The position numbers were made by a program, and so were the translations under genes. A DNA stretch of 64,000 nucleotides from Phytophthora hibernalis. Its lineage: Eukaryota > Oomycota > Peronosporomycetes > Peronosporales > Peronosporaceae. The notes under the pieces are model-generated. The model worked only from the letters and a program-made list of their open reading frames with translations. It was not told the origin of the DNA and ran no database searches. Within the stretch, counting starts at the first letter, position 1. Each line of letters starts with the position of its first letter. Where the stretch lies: contig JAAKBF010000122.1 in assembly GCA_012656075.1 (NCBI GenBank), positions 62,001-126,000 of the forward strand, read 5' to 3'. Positions 33,166-43,408 of this stretch are shown here, piece by piece.

Positions 33166-35507
33166 TTATGCGTGACCCTTTTCGCTTCGTCGCTTGGATG
33201 AAGCGGTCTCTGGGCGCTTGGACGAGCTCTTGGACGACGACTTCTTTGCGGTTTTCGGTCGACTGCTGCTGCTTGATGCCGACTGCTTTTTGCGCGATGC
33301 TGCAGGAGCGTAGCCGTCCCCTTCGTTGTCGGACACGTACATGAAGAACGGGTTGCGTGTGAGCTCCAGTTCTTCGGCGCGTGCGATCTCGTCGTCCTCG
33401 TCCTCGTTTTGCGGCGTTATGACAAACTTCTTTGCCGCTCGACTCTTGTCAGAGGACGAAGTCTCCGGGCGACGCACGCTGCTGGTCGACGGTGGGCGCT
33501 GGCGAGGTCGCAGCGTGTTGCCTGCAAGTTCGAGGCGGTCAAGCATGAAATCGTCTTCCTCGTCGTTCCAGCGGGCGCGTGCTTCAAGCATAACCACTGC
33601 TTGTGGAGGCATGAAGTAGTCCAGAACCAGAGTCTTGAGCTTCAACTGAGCTGTGAGCTGGCGGATGGTGTCCAGTAGATCCTCGCGTTCGCGACTGTGG
33701 GCCTTCTCCATCGCCTTGATGTCTCCTAGCACCTCCTTCACCTTGGTGTACACCTTCTTGAGTTTGCGAGCTTTTGCTTCGGCCTCCTCCTGCAACGACT
33801 GGTACTTTTCCTCGCGCATGAGATTACTCTCCTCTTGCTCCGCCAACTCACGCGCGAGTTGCAGTTCCTGCCGTTTACGCTCTTCTAACTCGAGCTTGGT
33901 CCGACGCAACTCGTCTTCTTGCTGAGCAGCTTTGGTCATCATCTCTCCACCGATAAGCACTTTCGCCTGCGTGGCTGCCAGTCGGTCCAGCAACACTTTT
34001 GCTGCACTGCAAGTTCCTCTGCCTGTTGACGCTCGCGCTCTAGTTTGAGTTCTAGTTCACGTTTATTAAGCTCTGACTGTGCCTTGTCCTTCGCTGCAAG
34101 TGCCAGGTCATCACGCGTCTTCTGCATCATCTCCTCTTTCTCTCGCTGAGCCTTTTCAGCAATTGCTTGGGCCTCCTCAATGCTGATGCCCTTCTCGATC
34201 ACAATCTTCTCCACGATTTTCTCGACCTCGACAATCTCCACAGGCCCAGCACTAGCAGTTGAGCCCTCCACACCACCTGCACTGCCATCCACGGAGCTGA
34301 CACCTTCGCTTGCCTGCTTATCAATAGCCAAGAGCTTGGCTTTAAGCGCCTCGATCTCCTCTTGAAACTCGCGGATCATGGCGTCCTTCGGATCCTCATT
34401 GATCTTCGGCTTGTTCTTGATGTTCTTAGCGCGACTCGCATAGCGGAGGGTGGTTAGTGTTTCCTCATAATTGTAGTCAGCTGGCCCACAGTTTGCGATC
34501 ATGACAGTCTTCGTGTTACCACCCAGCGAGTCTTGAAGCAGCCTCGTCAGCTTGGAATCACGGTACGGAATATGCTTGGACTTGCCGTCCACAAGCGCAG
34601 AGATGACATTGCCCAGCGCCGACAGGGACAAGTTGATCTTGTTGGCTTCTTGGAGACGATCACCCGTGGCTCCAGTCTTAGACTGGCGTTCGCTACCAGC
34701 CAGATCAACAAGGTTGAGCTTTCCGACGCACACGTGATCCTTGCCATCGCCGCCAGCAGAGCCTTCACTTAGACATTCGACTACGATCGTGAAGATCGAG
34801 TGCGACCGAGAGGACGTTTGGTTCATGAGCGTAGCGCCAACACTGCGGTTCTTCTTGCCCATCTGCATGACGTGGTCGATTTCGGCCGTATCCTTGACTA
34901 CTTGCGCTGTCAAACCTTTCACATACACGCCCGAATCCGCATTTTCCTTGAGATCAAGAGCATTCTTGGGGTCTTTCGATAGTAGATCCCGGATCTCTTC
35001 GTTGTAGATCTCCAGGTACGACGCGCGCACCAAAATGCGTTTGTTCTTTGAGATAGCAACCTGCAATCACAACACACGGATCAGAGCGAGTTTCGGCAGC
35101 TTTTGGCATGACTTGAGCTGCACCTTGTCGAAGACGTGCTTGAACGAGTTGGGGATGATACCCGGCTGGTCTCCGTAGCCTTCCATGGTGTGCGACTTGC
35201 CTGCTCCCGTCTGGCCGTACGCGAAGATGGTGCCGTTGTAGCCTTCCATGACAGCTTCGACAATCTCCGTCGCTGCCGTGTCGTACACCTGCTGCTGCGT
35301 GGACTTGGCCCCGAACGAGGCGTCGAAAGTGAATGACTTTGGAGGCTCCGACGACGCGGCCACGGGGTTCAAGATGGACACCTCCGCTCGGTCGAAGTTG
35401 GCCGTGGTAACTTCCTGGCGCCCGTCTTGCACTTCCTTGTTGCTCATGGGCCGGATGCGGACCATCACGCGGACGCACTCATCGTTCTTGGAGGACTTCG
35501 ACGCCAT
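33166..35507 (-). CDS. kinesin-2 (KIF3/KRP85-like) motor protein
   Basis: Plus-end microtubule motor for intraflagellar transport, in keeping with flagellate zoospores. Exon 1 is 35507..35124, the intron is 35123..35061, and exon 2 runs from 35060 to 33166. The motor domain is N-terminal: P-loop GQTGAGKSHT, switch I NQTSSRSHS, switch II VDLAGSER, then 'KHIPYRDSKLTRLLQDSLGG' and the neck 'ASRAKNIKNKPKINEDPKD', typical of kinesin-2. A long charged coiled coil follows. Then comes the kinesin-2 tail signature 'FMPPQAVVMLEARARWNDEE' with 'LAGNTLRPRQRP', and a Ser/Lys-rich end. In TTTT at 33997-34000 one base is missing; the frame then continues 'VLLDRLAATQAKVLIGG'. Total length is about 755 residues, normal for the family. 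Confidence 0.92.
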
Positions 35508-36884
35508 ATTCCTGCAAACCTGCTAGGCGGAGATGACTGAAATGGCCGAACACGACGCCTGACCGAAAACCGTCGCCGTCCCTTCACGAAGCCGAGACCA
35601 TGCTGGGATCCCTTGCTGGTCGACTGCAAATTGCAGTCTGCAATCCAAGCAGCCGGCGACCGGCGGACCTGTCAACTGCAACGTGCAAACCGGTGCTTGC
35701 TTCGTCTTCGTAAACTGCAGCGTGGTCTCTGTTGGGCGTGAGTAACTTGCAGACGTTGCCGAGTCGTGCTGTCCTTGATTGCGACCGTGGAAAGGGAAGT
35801 CTCGCCTCGACTCAACACTCGAATGACGCTGGTCACTGTGAGCCTCACATGTCAACATGAGTCCATCGGCGCCTGACCTCCGAGTCGGACTCCGCACCTT
35901 GTTTTGACAGCATTCGGATGCCACGAAGGATTTGCCCCAAGCAGAATCGCCTGCGCCAATCTTCGGATCGACCGAGACGTCTGCTGTCACGGAACTCGGT
36001 CAACTTTCGACTGCGCGCGCCACCTGGGCCGCTGCACATCGACAGCTTGAGGCGGGGATCGCCTCATGCAATTCCGTGATCGCGGATGGAGACGTCAGTG
36101 CTCGCAAAGTCGCTTGCAAGTCGCCTCGCAGCGAAAACTCAACACCTTAACACCCGTGGTCCGACGTCGCGCTACGGTAGCGGCCACCGAAGAGGCAATT
36201 GCAGTTGAAAGTCTACCGGTAACGTTAGCTGCATCCACCTCTCGGTTGTCAAAAGTTTCGAGCTCACGTGGTGTCGCCCCTCTCCCTCTTCTTGGTCATC
36301 CGCGCGAGTGGCACTTTGAAGCGGTGATCCACGGAGATCAAGGCAGCCTCTACGCTTCAGCTTCTCGACACTTCTCGAAGCTCTCTTCGGATTCACGTCC
36401 ATCAAAAGTGCCATTTGCCAGCCATCCCGCCAACGATACAAATGCCAGGCGACCTTGCACCAGAAAAGAAATTAATGGGAAAGCCTGCAACTGTTTGGCG
36501 CCGTCGATCGCACACCCTTTGACGCGTTTCGAGTCCCGATTGCAGCTAAAGTCATTGCCAAGCATGATATGCCAGTAAAATTGCGTCGCAATGCTTGGTC
36601 TTCGTCGACTACGGTAGGTATAACCTTAGTGACCGTAGAAGCCAGAGTAGAGTGTCCATTATCAACTCGTGAATCAAAGCTGAGTTTCGATGACACTGCG
36701 GCCAGGACGTCATGCCAGCTGCACCCCGGTCTCTTCTCTTGAGCGTGACGATGACACACGTCCGCGGGGTAGAAGTCTGCGCGCCATTCCCAGTCCACTC
36801 CCCAACCCCCGCGTTCCCCCAAAGTCGGGCCGCATATTCCAATCGCTTCGGTCATTGTGAACGCCGCCTTGGGGATACTGTACG
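35508..36884. other. intergenic between divergent kinesin and START-FYVE genes
   Basis: 1.38 kb. It is rich in tgcaa/ctgcag words near 35620-35720. The plus strand has a 170-codon reading frame (36066..36578, Ser/Arg rich) and a shorter one in another frame just before it, but neither has a motif or convincing start. I see no supported gene; 5' exons or promoters are likely here. Confidence 0.45.
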
Positions 36885-39519
36885 ATGCCCAAGCCGCTGC
36901 CACTGCCGCCGCGTTTCTTCAAATGCCCGGAGCTCTCTGAGCGCGAGGAGCAGTACCTCGTGGGCAAGGCCAAGGAGTCGGCCAAGGCGCTCGTGGACGC
37001 CACGCGCAACAACGAAGGCCCAGTGCGATGGGAGGAGGCCGGCATGCACCGCGGCGTCCAGATGTACAAGGGCGAGGCCCGCTACCCGGAGAGCGTCGTA
37101 GGCGAGTCCATCACGTACGGATGTGGTGCTACCACCGTCCAGTCCACGCTGGACGAGGTAGCCGACTTTTCGACCTCACGTCGGACGCTAAGGTGGCCGA
37201 CTTTGTCGAGTTCAACGCCGACGTGCTCGATAGCCAACTGCTGTACGTGATTCAGGACCCGACGCTGCTAAACGACCCCAAATACAACGCGCGCAACAAC
37301 CGCAGCGGCTCCAGCAAGATGCTCAACGCTAACCAGGTGACCGTCAAGTGGTTCGCCTCCGAGATGCCGTCCAAGCTGCTCAAGAACCGCGACTTTCTCA
37401 CGGTCGAGTGTCAAAGCACCTTCATGGACGTGAGTGGCCGGCGCGGTTGGGTGCGCTCCTACCACTCCATTAAGCTGCCGTGTTGTCCGGAGATGACCAG
37501 CTACGGCCTCGTACGCGGCAGCGTCTACCACACAGGTCACGTGTTCGTGGAGAGTGAACGACCCGGATTCCTGGACGTCATTTACAGTGCACAGGTCAAC
37601 ATGAAAGGCAGCGTGAAAGTACCGGCGGCGCTGTTCATGACACTCCAGAAGAAGCGGTTGTCGAACATCGCTGACTTGCAGAAGATGATCACGCGGCGGC
37701 GACTTGGTGCACAGCGGTTCCTGGGCGACCTCGAGCTTGTACCCAAGAGCCAGCGAACGCGTTGCAACCTGTGCTCGAACAAGTTCGGCCTCATGACACG
37801 AAAGGCGCGGTGCCGCAAGTGCGGTGAAGTGGTGTGTGCTTCGGCATGCAGCACCGAGTGGGAGGTTTCGATCCCCGGTCAAGGAGTCAGGAAGGTCCGC
37901 GTGTGCTCCAAGTGCGCTCAGAACACGGATCCGTCGGTGTTTGAGGATTTACCACCGAGCGAGCAGTACTCGGAGAGCAACAGCGCTCACGAGGAGGAAC
38001 CGCCTTTGATGAGCGTGCGAGCACCAGGCTACCAGTATGGTCAGTACAACAAAAACGACCGGACATCGTCGCCAACGGCGCGCACTGCTCGTCGGCAGAA
38101 TGGTCGTGGTCGATCTAGCCACGGTAGTGATGAGTATGACAGCCAGGGACGTGGGGGATACCGTCGACAGCCCTCTGGTCAGTACAGCAACAGCTACGAG
38201 GACAACTATAGCCAAAATGATAGCTACCAAGACCCAGACCCGGAGTACCCGCGTACGGTTGAGATGCCTGGCGAATATGCCAATCTCAGTCTGGACTCGG
38301 ACCAGTACACGAACGATTCAGGCGAGTACGACGACTATCCTCCTTCGAGCAGGAGGAAACGCGATGATAGGAAGTATGACCCGAGAAACCCTGACATGTA
38401 TGACCACAATACCTACGGCGTGTCACCTCCGCCGCCGTATCGTGACGAGGAGCAGAGGCGAGCATTGCAGCGCCAGCAACGAGCCTTGCAGCAGCGTCAG
38501 CACCAGCAGCGACTTCTGCATCGTCAACAGCAGCAACAGGCGCTGCTACGTCGTCAGCAACAGCAACAAGTGATAGAGCACGACGACTACCGAGCGGAAC
38601 TAGAAGAATCAGTTGCCAGCAGTGAGTTTAGCACTTCGGACCAGGGCAGTTCCAACTCCAGCGGGCAGCCTTCTTTCCTCACATCCAGTCTGTTAGCACA
38701 ACACACCAAGGAGATGGGAAAACCTGGTCCGGTCACGCGGAACGAAAGGGTTGCTGCACAGCGTGCAGTGCAGGAGGAGCGTTCAAAGCGAAAGGAACCA
38801 CAGGTCCGTCGTCCACCGCCAAGGCCTTCCTCGGATCGCCCACTGACGCGGCTGGAGCAGATTCAACAGCAGCAATGGGAGATGCAGGAGGCCTACTTCA
38901 GGGAGCAGGCCAATGCAGTGCCGCCATTTGATTCGGAGCTGGAACCTGCAGAGATCATGCCCACATCCGTCCGCCGACGACGAACTGGTAGTTCGGAGGG
39001 CTCCGATAGACGACGAGGTCCCAAGCTTCCCTCATTCTTCCGTAGCCCACACGGCAGTGCTCACTCACAAGGCGAGGCGCCAGTTATTTTTCCTCAGGGA
39101 CCAAGGCTCAGGCTGCTACCAACTCTGGGCAACGCACGCTGAGCGTCACAGATGACGAGGAGCGTGAGCGGCTGGAGGAATCGATCAACGGGATGGCTCT
39201 CAACTTCGGCTCGCTGTTGCGTCCTGAGGATCTGCGTCTAACGGAGGACAACCTGTCTCTGGATTCCAGCGGCCAGGAGCACAGTGCCATGGGCGATAGC
39301 GATGCTACCAACCCTGGAAAAGCTGGCGCCTCAGCCGCCAAGAACCGTGCCGATGTTTCAAAAACTACCGTCGTGAAGCTGTACCAGCGGATCCTGGACT
39401 TGACGAACAAGCAGCACGAGTTGGAAGCACAGCCCGAGTCCGACCCGAAGGAGAGACTAGCGGTGGCTCGTGAGCTCGAAGCACTTTATTTCAGGCTCAA
39501 CGCGGAGGTGGAAATATAA
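36885..39519 (+). CDS. START-FYVE domain protein with Gln-rich region, frameshifted
   Basis: Lipid-binding adaptor of an oomycete-expanded architecture. ATG 36885 (MPKPLPLPPRFFKCPELSE). A START-like region covers about residues 15-260 ('HRGVQMYKGEARYPESVVG', 'FLTVECQSTFMDVSGRRGW', 'GHVFVESERPGF'). At about 285-345 there is a FYVE-type zinc finger: CNLC, then CRKCG, CASAC and CSKC, giving eight Cys in order. It has 'RKARCRKCG' rather than the R-(R/K)HHCR core, so phosphoinositide binding is uncertain. The rest is disordered: Tyr/Ser/Asp-rich, then a Gln-rich coil near residues 525-565. Single-base losses: TTTT at 37168-37171 (frame then reads FDLTSDAKVADF) and TTTTT near 39090. Stop 39519. Confidence 0.85.
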
Positions 39520-39727
39520 GTTAGAGGCTATCTGTTCTCTCCGCCGTCGGAAGCGGAGAGAAGGTAGCATGGCGTCTTCAGCGCCGTTAGTAAGCAAGCG
39601 TTAGTCGGACAAGGCAAACTTGAATTCCGTGAGCTCGTATAAATCAAAAGCGTTCCTACTGTCTCGCATGCCTTTCAGCTCAGCAAACTTATCTCGTCCC
39701 TGCATGCTCCAGCAAACCTCCACTCAC

Positions 39728-40425
39728 TTACATGCTGGTTTCAGCCTGCTCCTTGGCTTTCGCCTTGGTCTTCAGACCGAGGCTGGACAAGAACTCGTCC
39801 AGCGTGGCATGGATCTCGTCGTGGTGCGGCACCTTCTTCATGCGCTGCAGCCAGACCGAGAAAGTCGGAAAGTCCTTCAAGTCGAAGATGCCCATGAGCT
39901 CAAGTTGTACAAACTCGCAGTAGGCAGCAAAATCCGCCAGCGTGGGCTCATCCGACTCGGCGACGTAGTCTTTCACCAAGAACTTCTCCATCAGTGTGAT
40001 CAGCTTCTTGGTAAGCGCCGGAGCTTCCTTCACCAACGCCGCATCGCCCGGGAGCTGCTTGTTCAGCTTGGTTCGCTTCAATGGGACCAGCACCTTCATG
40101 GTGATCAGACGCGCGTTCGTGTGGTGCCAATGCAGATACTCGTTCACCTTCGCATGCGCGCGAATGTCCTTCGGGTATATGTCCGTCCAGCCGAACTTCT
40201 CCGCCAAATAGACCAGGATGGCATTGCTCTCGAACAGAGCAAAGTCTCCATCTTGCAGCACGGGGATCAGTCCGTTGGGGTTGAGCGTCAGGAACTCGTC
40301 CGACTTGAACGTGTGACTTCCGAACTCTGTGAGCGCAAGCTCGTGGTCAGTTTCTTCACTCGCATGACCCACTCCACCGCACGACTGGGCTGGCTGATCA
40401 AGTTGGCGTACAGCTTGATCGTCAT
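39728..40425 (-). CDS. glutathione S-transferase, theta-like, diverged copy 3, frameshifted
   Basis: Same family as 32367..33041, roughly 70% alike by eye. ATG 40425 gives MTIKLYANLISQPSRAVEW; near 40347 one G is missing (ctgacc where the relatives have ttggacc), after which the frame reads DHELALTEFGSHTF and continues to 39728. NPNGLIPVL and YLAEKFGW are kept, with 'FESNAI' as the glutathione-binding strip. The tail is a little longer and Lys/Ala rich (GLKTKAKAKEQAETSM). It lies 150 bp from the right-arm GST, both on the minus strand, so the cluster is two tandem plus one inverted GST. Confidence 0.85.
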
Positions 40426-40573
40426 CTTCACTCAATGACAAGGTCGACCTATTTCCTTCAGAGCAAATTCAAGAATGACAACTTCACCTGCTGCACTGTG
40501 CGACGAGGTGTGAACGTTAGCTGGGACGAAGGACGAAGACGTATTGATTTCATCATTGTGCTGCACTAGCTGC

Positions 40574-41257
40574 TTACGGGTTGTTACGGGTTGGCCTTGG
40601 TCTTGAGTCCGAGACTCGTGAGGAACTGGTCCAGGGCTCGTGGATCTCGTCGTGGTGCGGCAGCGTCTTCATGCGCTTGAGCCAGGCCGAGAGCTTGGGG
40701 TACTTGGAGAAGTCGAAGATGCCCATGAGTTCCACCTGCACGAACTCGCAGTAGGCGGCGATGTCTGCGAGCGTGGGCTGGTCGGATTCGGCCACGAAGT
40801 CCTTGACCAGGAACTTCTCCATGAGCTCGGCCAGCTTGGTGAGCAGCTCAGGTGTGGCCTTGACCAGCACCGCCTCGTCTGGTGTGGCTGCGTTCTGCTT
40901 GGTGTGCATGAGCGGCACCAGCACCTTGGGCGTGATGAGACGCGCGTTCGTGTGGTGCCAGTGCAGGTACTGGTTCACCTTGGCGTGGGCCTGCACGTCG
41001 GTCGGGAAGAGGTCGCTCCAGCCGAACTTCTCGGCCAGGTACGGCATGATGGCGTTGCCCTCGAACAGCGAAAAGTCGCCGTCCTGCAGCACCGGGATGA
41101 GGCCGTTCGGGTTGAGCGCCAGGAACTCGGGCGACGAGAAGGTGGCGCTGCCGAAGTCCGTGACGACGAACTCGTGGTCCAACTTCTTGAGGCGCATGGC
41201 CCACTCGGCCGCGCGGCTGGGCTGGCTGATGAGGTTCGCGTAGAGCTTGACGGGCAT
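40574..41257 (-). CDS. glutathione S-transferase, theta-like, copy 2, 3'-frameshifted
   Basis: Identical to copy 1 in protein sequence from ATG 41257 to residue 207. There gagccctgg replaces gagcctctgg, one base shorter, so the last 17 residues are changed and the stop moves from 40584 to 40574. If real, the final helix is altered; if a base-call error, the two proteins are the same. Domain and residue notes are as for copy 1. It belongs to the right arm of the inverted duplication. Confidence 0.85.
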   Translation of the reverse strand: MPVKLYANLISQPSRAAEWAMRLKKLDHEFVVTDFGSATFSSPEFLALNPNGLIPVLQDGDFSLFEGNAIMPYLAEKFGWSDLFPTDVQAHAKVNQYLHWHHTNARLITPKVLVPLMHTKQNAATPDEAVLVKATPELLTKLAELMEKFLVKDFVAESDQPTLADIAAYCEFVQVELMGIFDFSKYPKLSAWLKRMKTLPHHDEIHEPWTSSSRVSDSRPRPTRNNP

Positions 41258-41387
41258 CTTCTTGGGCTTTGCAGTTGAGACTTGAGACTTGGGGGCTGGG
41301 ACGCAAATTCAGGAGTGAGACCGATGAGACCTTCGATGGATTCCGTTGTTGAAGGGACGGGTACGCGCAAAAGTAGCCAACAGTAAG

Positions 41388-41621
41388 ATGGATACATCAT
41401 GCACGCGGTTTAACTTGCAGCGCAATCTACAGATGGCCGAGTCGATGCAACACCGGCAGATTTGCACCACCATGCCGCAACTTCATCAGGGTGACGCAGT
41501 CAGGAGCGAGAGCTGGGGCCTGGAGCTGCCAAGTGACGTCGATTCGCGAGGCTCGGAGCAGAGCTTGGCGTCGGAAATGGCGGTGCCATGGAGCGCGACA
41601 CCGGCATCGCAGAGGGAGTGA
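41388..41621 (+). CDS. small ORF divergent from GST (77 aa), second copy
   Basis: Duplicate of 32006..32236, one residue longer through a 3-bp indel (SDVDS against SDDS). It starts 130 bp from the GST copy 2 start on the opposite strand. Confidence 0.35.
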   Translation: MDTSCTRFNLQRNLQMAESMQHRQICTTMPQLHQGDAVRSESWGLELPSDVDSRGSEQSLASEMAVPWSATPASQRE

Positions 41622-41810
41622 GGACACATTGGGTGTCGGTGTAGCCATACCCGACTGGGACAAGCGATCCTACCTACCGATCGGCTGTATTTGTTGCAGC
41701 AACACTGCGGTCTCTCATGCTTGGACTTCTTCGGACAAGGCGTGTGTGAGCTCATAAAAGACAACTTCTTTTGCTGTCTTCAGTTGAGTGCTGCTCTTCT
41801 CGCGAGGTAT

Positions 41811-42198
41811 CGTTTCTTCTTCTTGCGTCGGTGTGAGTACATCAGCAGTCGGCGCGTCTTCAGGCGATAGCGATAGCGCGCAACGGGTGGAGATGCTCTG
41901 AGAAGCTACCGCACTCGGAGACGTCCATGATTAAGATGAGTGGAAAATTGTGCTCTGCTCATAAGTACAGTTGTCAGAAGTTGTACTTACAACTTCTGTG
42001 CTGCTTCTCCTTGCGAGGTGGTCTCTCGCAACAACTCGCCGTTGTGAGTCGGCCTTCAGAAGACAGCACAAAGTCACTTAGTGCTATTAATAAGTCTCAC
42101 TTAGTGGTCTTGAAGTTCAAGGTCTGCCAATCAATTCCACATCCCAACGCCTGCCACCGTTTTTTACCAGTCGCTCTTTTGTTCCGCATCAATCAATA
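41811..42198. other. intergenic before TKL kinase
   Basis: About 390 bp with no ORF of note. It holds a short near-palindrome around 41972-41998 (aagttgtacttacaactt). It presumably contains the kinase promoter. Confidence 0.4.
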
Positions 42199-43151
42199 AT
42201 GCCGCTGTTCCGCAAGAAGAGCAGTAGGTCTTCCTCCTCGTCCTCCCACTCCGGCACTCTGGACTTCTCGGAGCTGCAGTTCGGAGCAGCAGTAGGCGCC
42301 GGCCGATCGGGTAGCACCTTCAGCGCGCACTGGCAGGGACGTCACGTGGCGGCCAAAGTCGTGGACCTGTCGGCCGCCAGTCGCAAGTCGCAGGAGCTGC
42401 TCAAGGAACTCCATCGAGAGGAGGACGTGGCCTCCGCCCTGCGACACCCGAACGTGGTGCGGTTCCTGGGCTCGGCCAGCTCTCCGCCTCGCTACTGCCT
42501 CGTGTTCGAGTTCATGGACGGCGGGCCGCTGTCGGCCGTGGTGCGGGCCAAGAACGGGCCGCTGGACTTCTTCCGGTTGGCCACCGACATGGCCCAAGGC
42601 ATGAGTTATCTGCACGAACACTCGGTCATGCACCGAGACCTCAAGAGCAGCAACGTGCTGCTGGACGGCCAGGGAACAGCCAAAATCGCGGACTTTGGAC
42701 TCAGTTGCGTGCTCGAACTGGGTCGGTCGGCCGATCTGACGGCCGAGACAGGCACCTACGGCTGGATGGCCCCGAGGTCATTCGACACGAACCCTACTCT
42801 AGTAAGGCCGACGTGTACAGCTTTGCAGTGGTGATGTGGGAGATGCTGGCTAGAGACGTGCCGTTCAAGGGCCAGACGCCCATGCAGAGTACGTGGAGGA
42901 AGGTTTGAGGAGGAGACATTTGTTTTTACTTTTTGTGCTTTCTAGCTGCGATGGCGGTGGCGGAACAGAGGATGCGGCCGGCCTTGCCCAGGAACACGCC
43001 GTCTAAGATCGTGGAGCTCATTGAGCACTGCTGGAACCAGGACGCGACGCACAGACCCGACTTTAGTGACATTGTCAAGGTGCTGCCCTACGTGAAACAG
43101 TCGCTGGTCAAGACGGACTTCAAGAACGCGGGGATTCTCTATACGGCTTGA
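42199..43151 (+). CDS. tyrosine-kinase-like (TKL) protein kinase, one intron, frameshifted
   Basis: Cytosolic Raf/MLK-like kinase, about 300 residues, essentially only a kinase domain. ATG 42199, Ser-rich start. The glycine loop is GAGRSGSTF, VAAK holds the catalytic Lys and HREEDVASALRHPNVV spans helix C. The loop is MHRDLKSSNVLL, then DFGLS and GTYGWMAPE. In CCCC at 42770-42773 one base is missing; the frame then reads EVIRHEPYSSKADVYSF. Intron 42889..42945 (57 nt, GTACGT donor) joins 'QTPMQ' to 'AMAVAEQRMRP'. The C-lobe ends 'IEHCWNQDATHRPDF', a TKL hallmark. No membrane segment or extra domain is seen, unlike many oomycete TKLs. Confidence 0.9.
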
Positions 43152-43408
43152 GCTGTAGGGTGCAGATGTATATACTTTGTCTCTGATTTTGCAGCTTCGG
43201 CGCCAGGTACTGTGTATGGACTACTGGTGTCTTTGGTTGCAAGCATCTCGACTGATGGAACTCAGGTGTAAGCTTGGACCTGGAAATATAGCGCACCACT
43301 ACACAGGGGTCTGCACCTTCCGCCGGACTGACAGATTTGATATTCAAAGGATCATCGCGACGCTTGACTAACGCAGGAATTAAGGGACTTGCTGAGCTAG
43401 GAACGTAC

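Larger units (their letters stand above)
40563..41810 (-). repeat. inverted duplication, right arm
   Basis: Counterpart of 31770..33056 on the opposite strand; the arms are separated by about 7.5 kb. Confidence 0.85.

Noticed and set aside
36066..36578. 170-codon plus-strand ORF before the START-FYVE gene
   Set aside because: Ser/Arg/Pro-rich with no motif, poor start context, and an overlapping frame on the other strand; typical of chance ORFs in GC-rich DNA.
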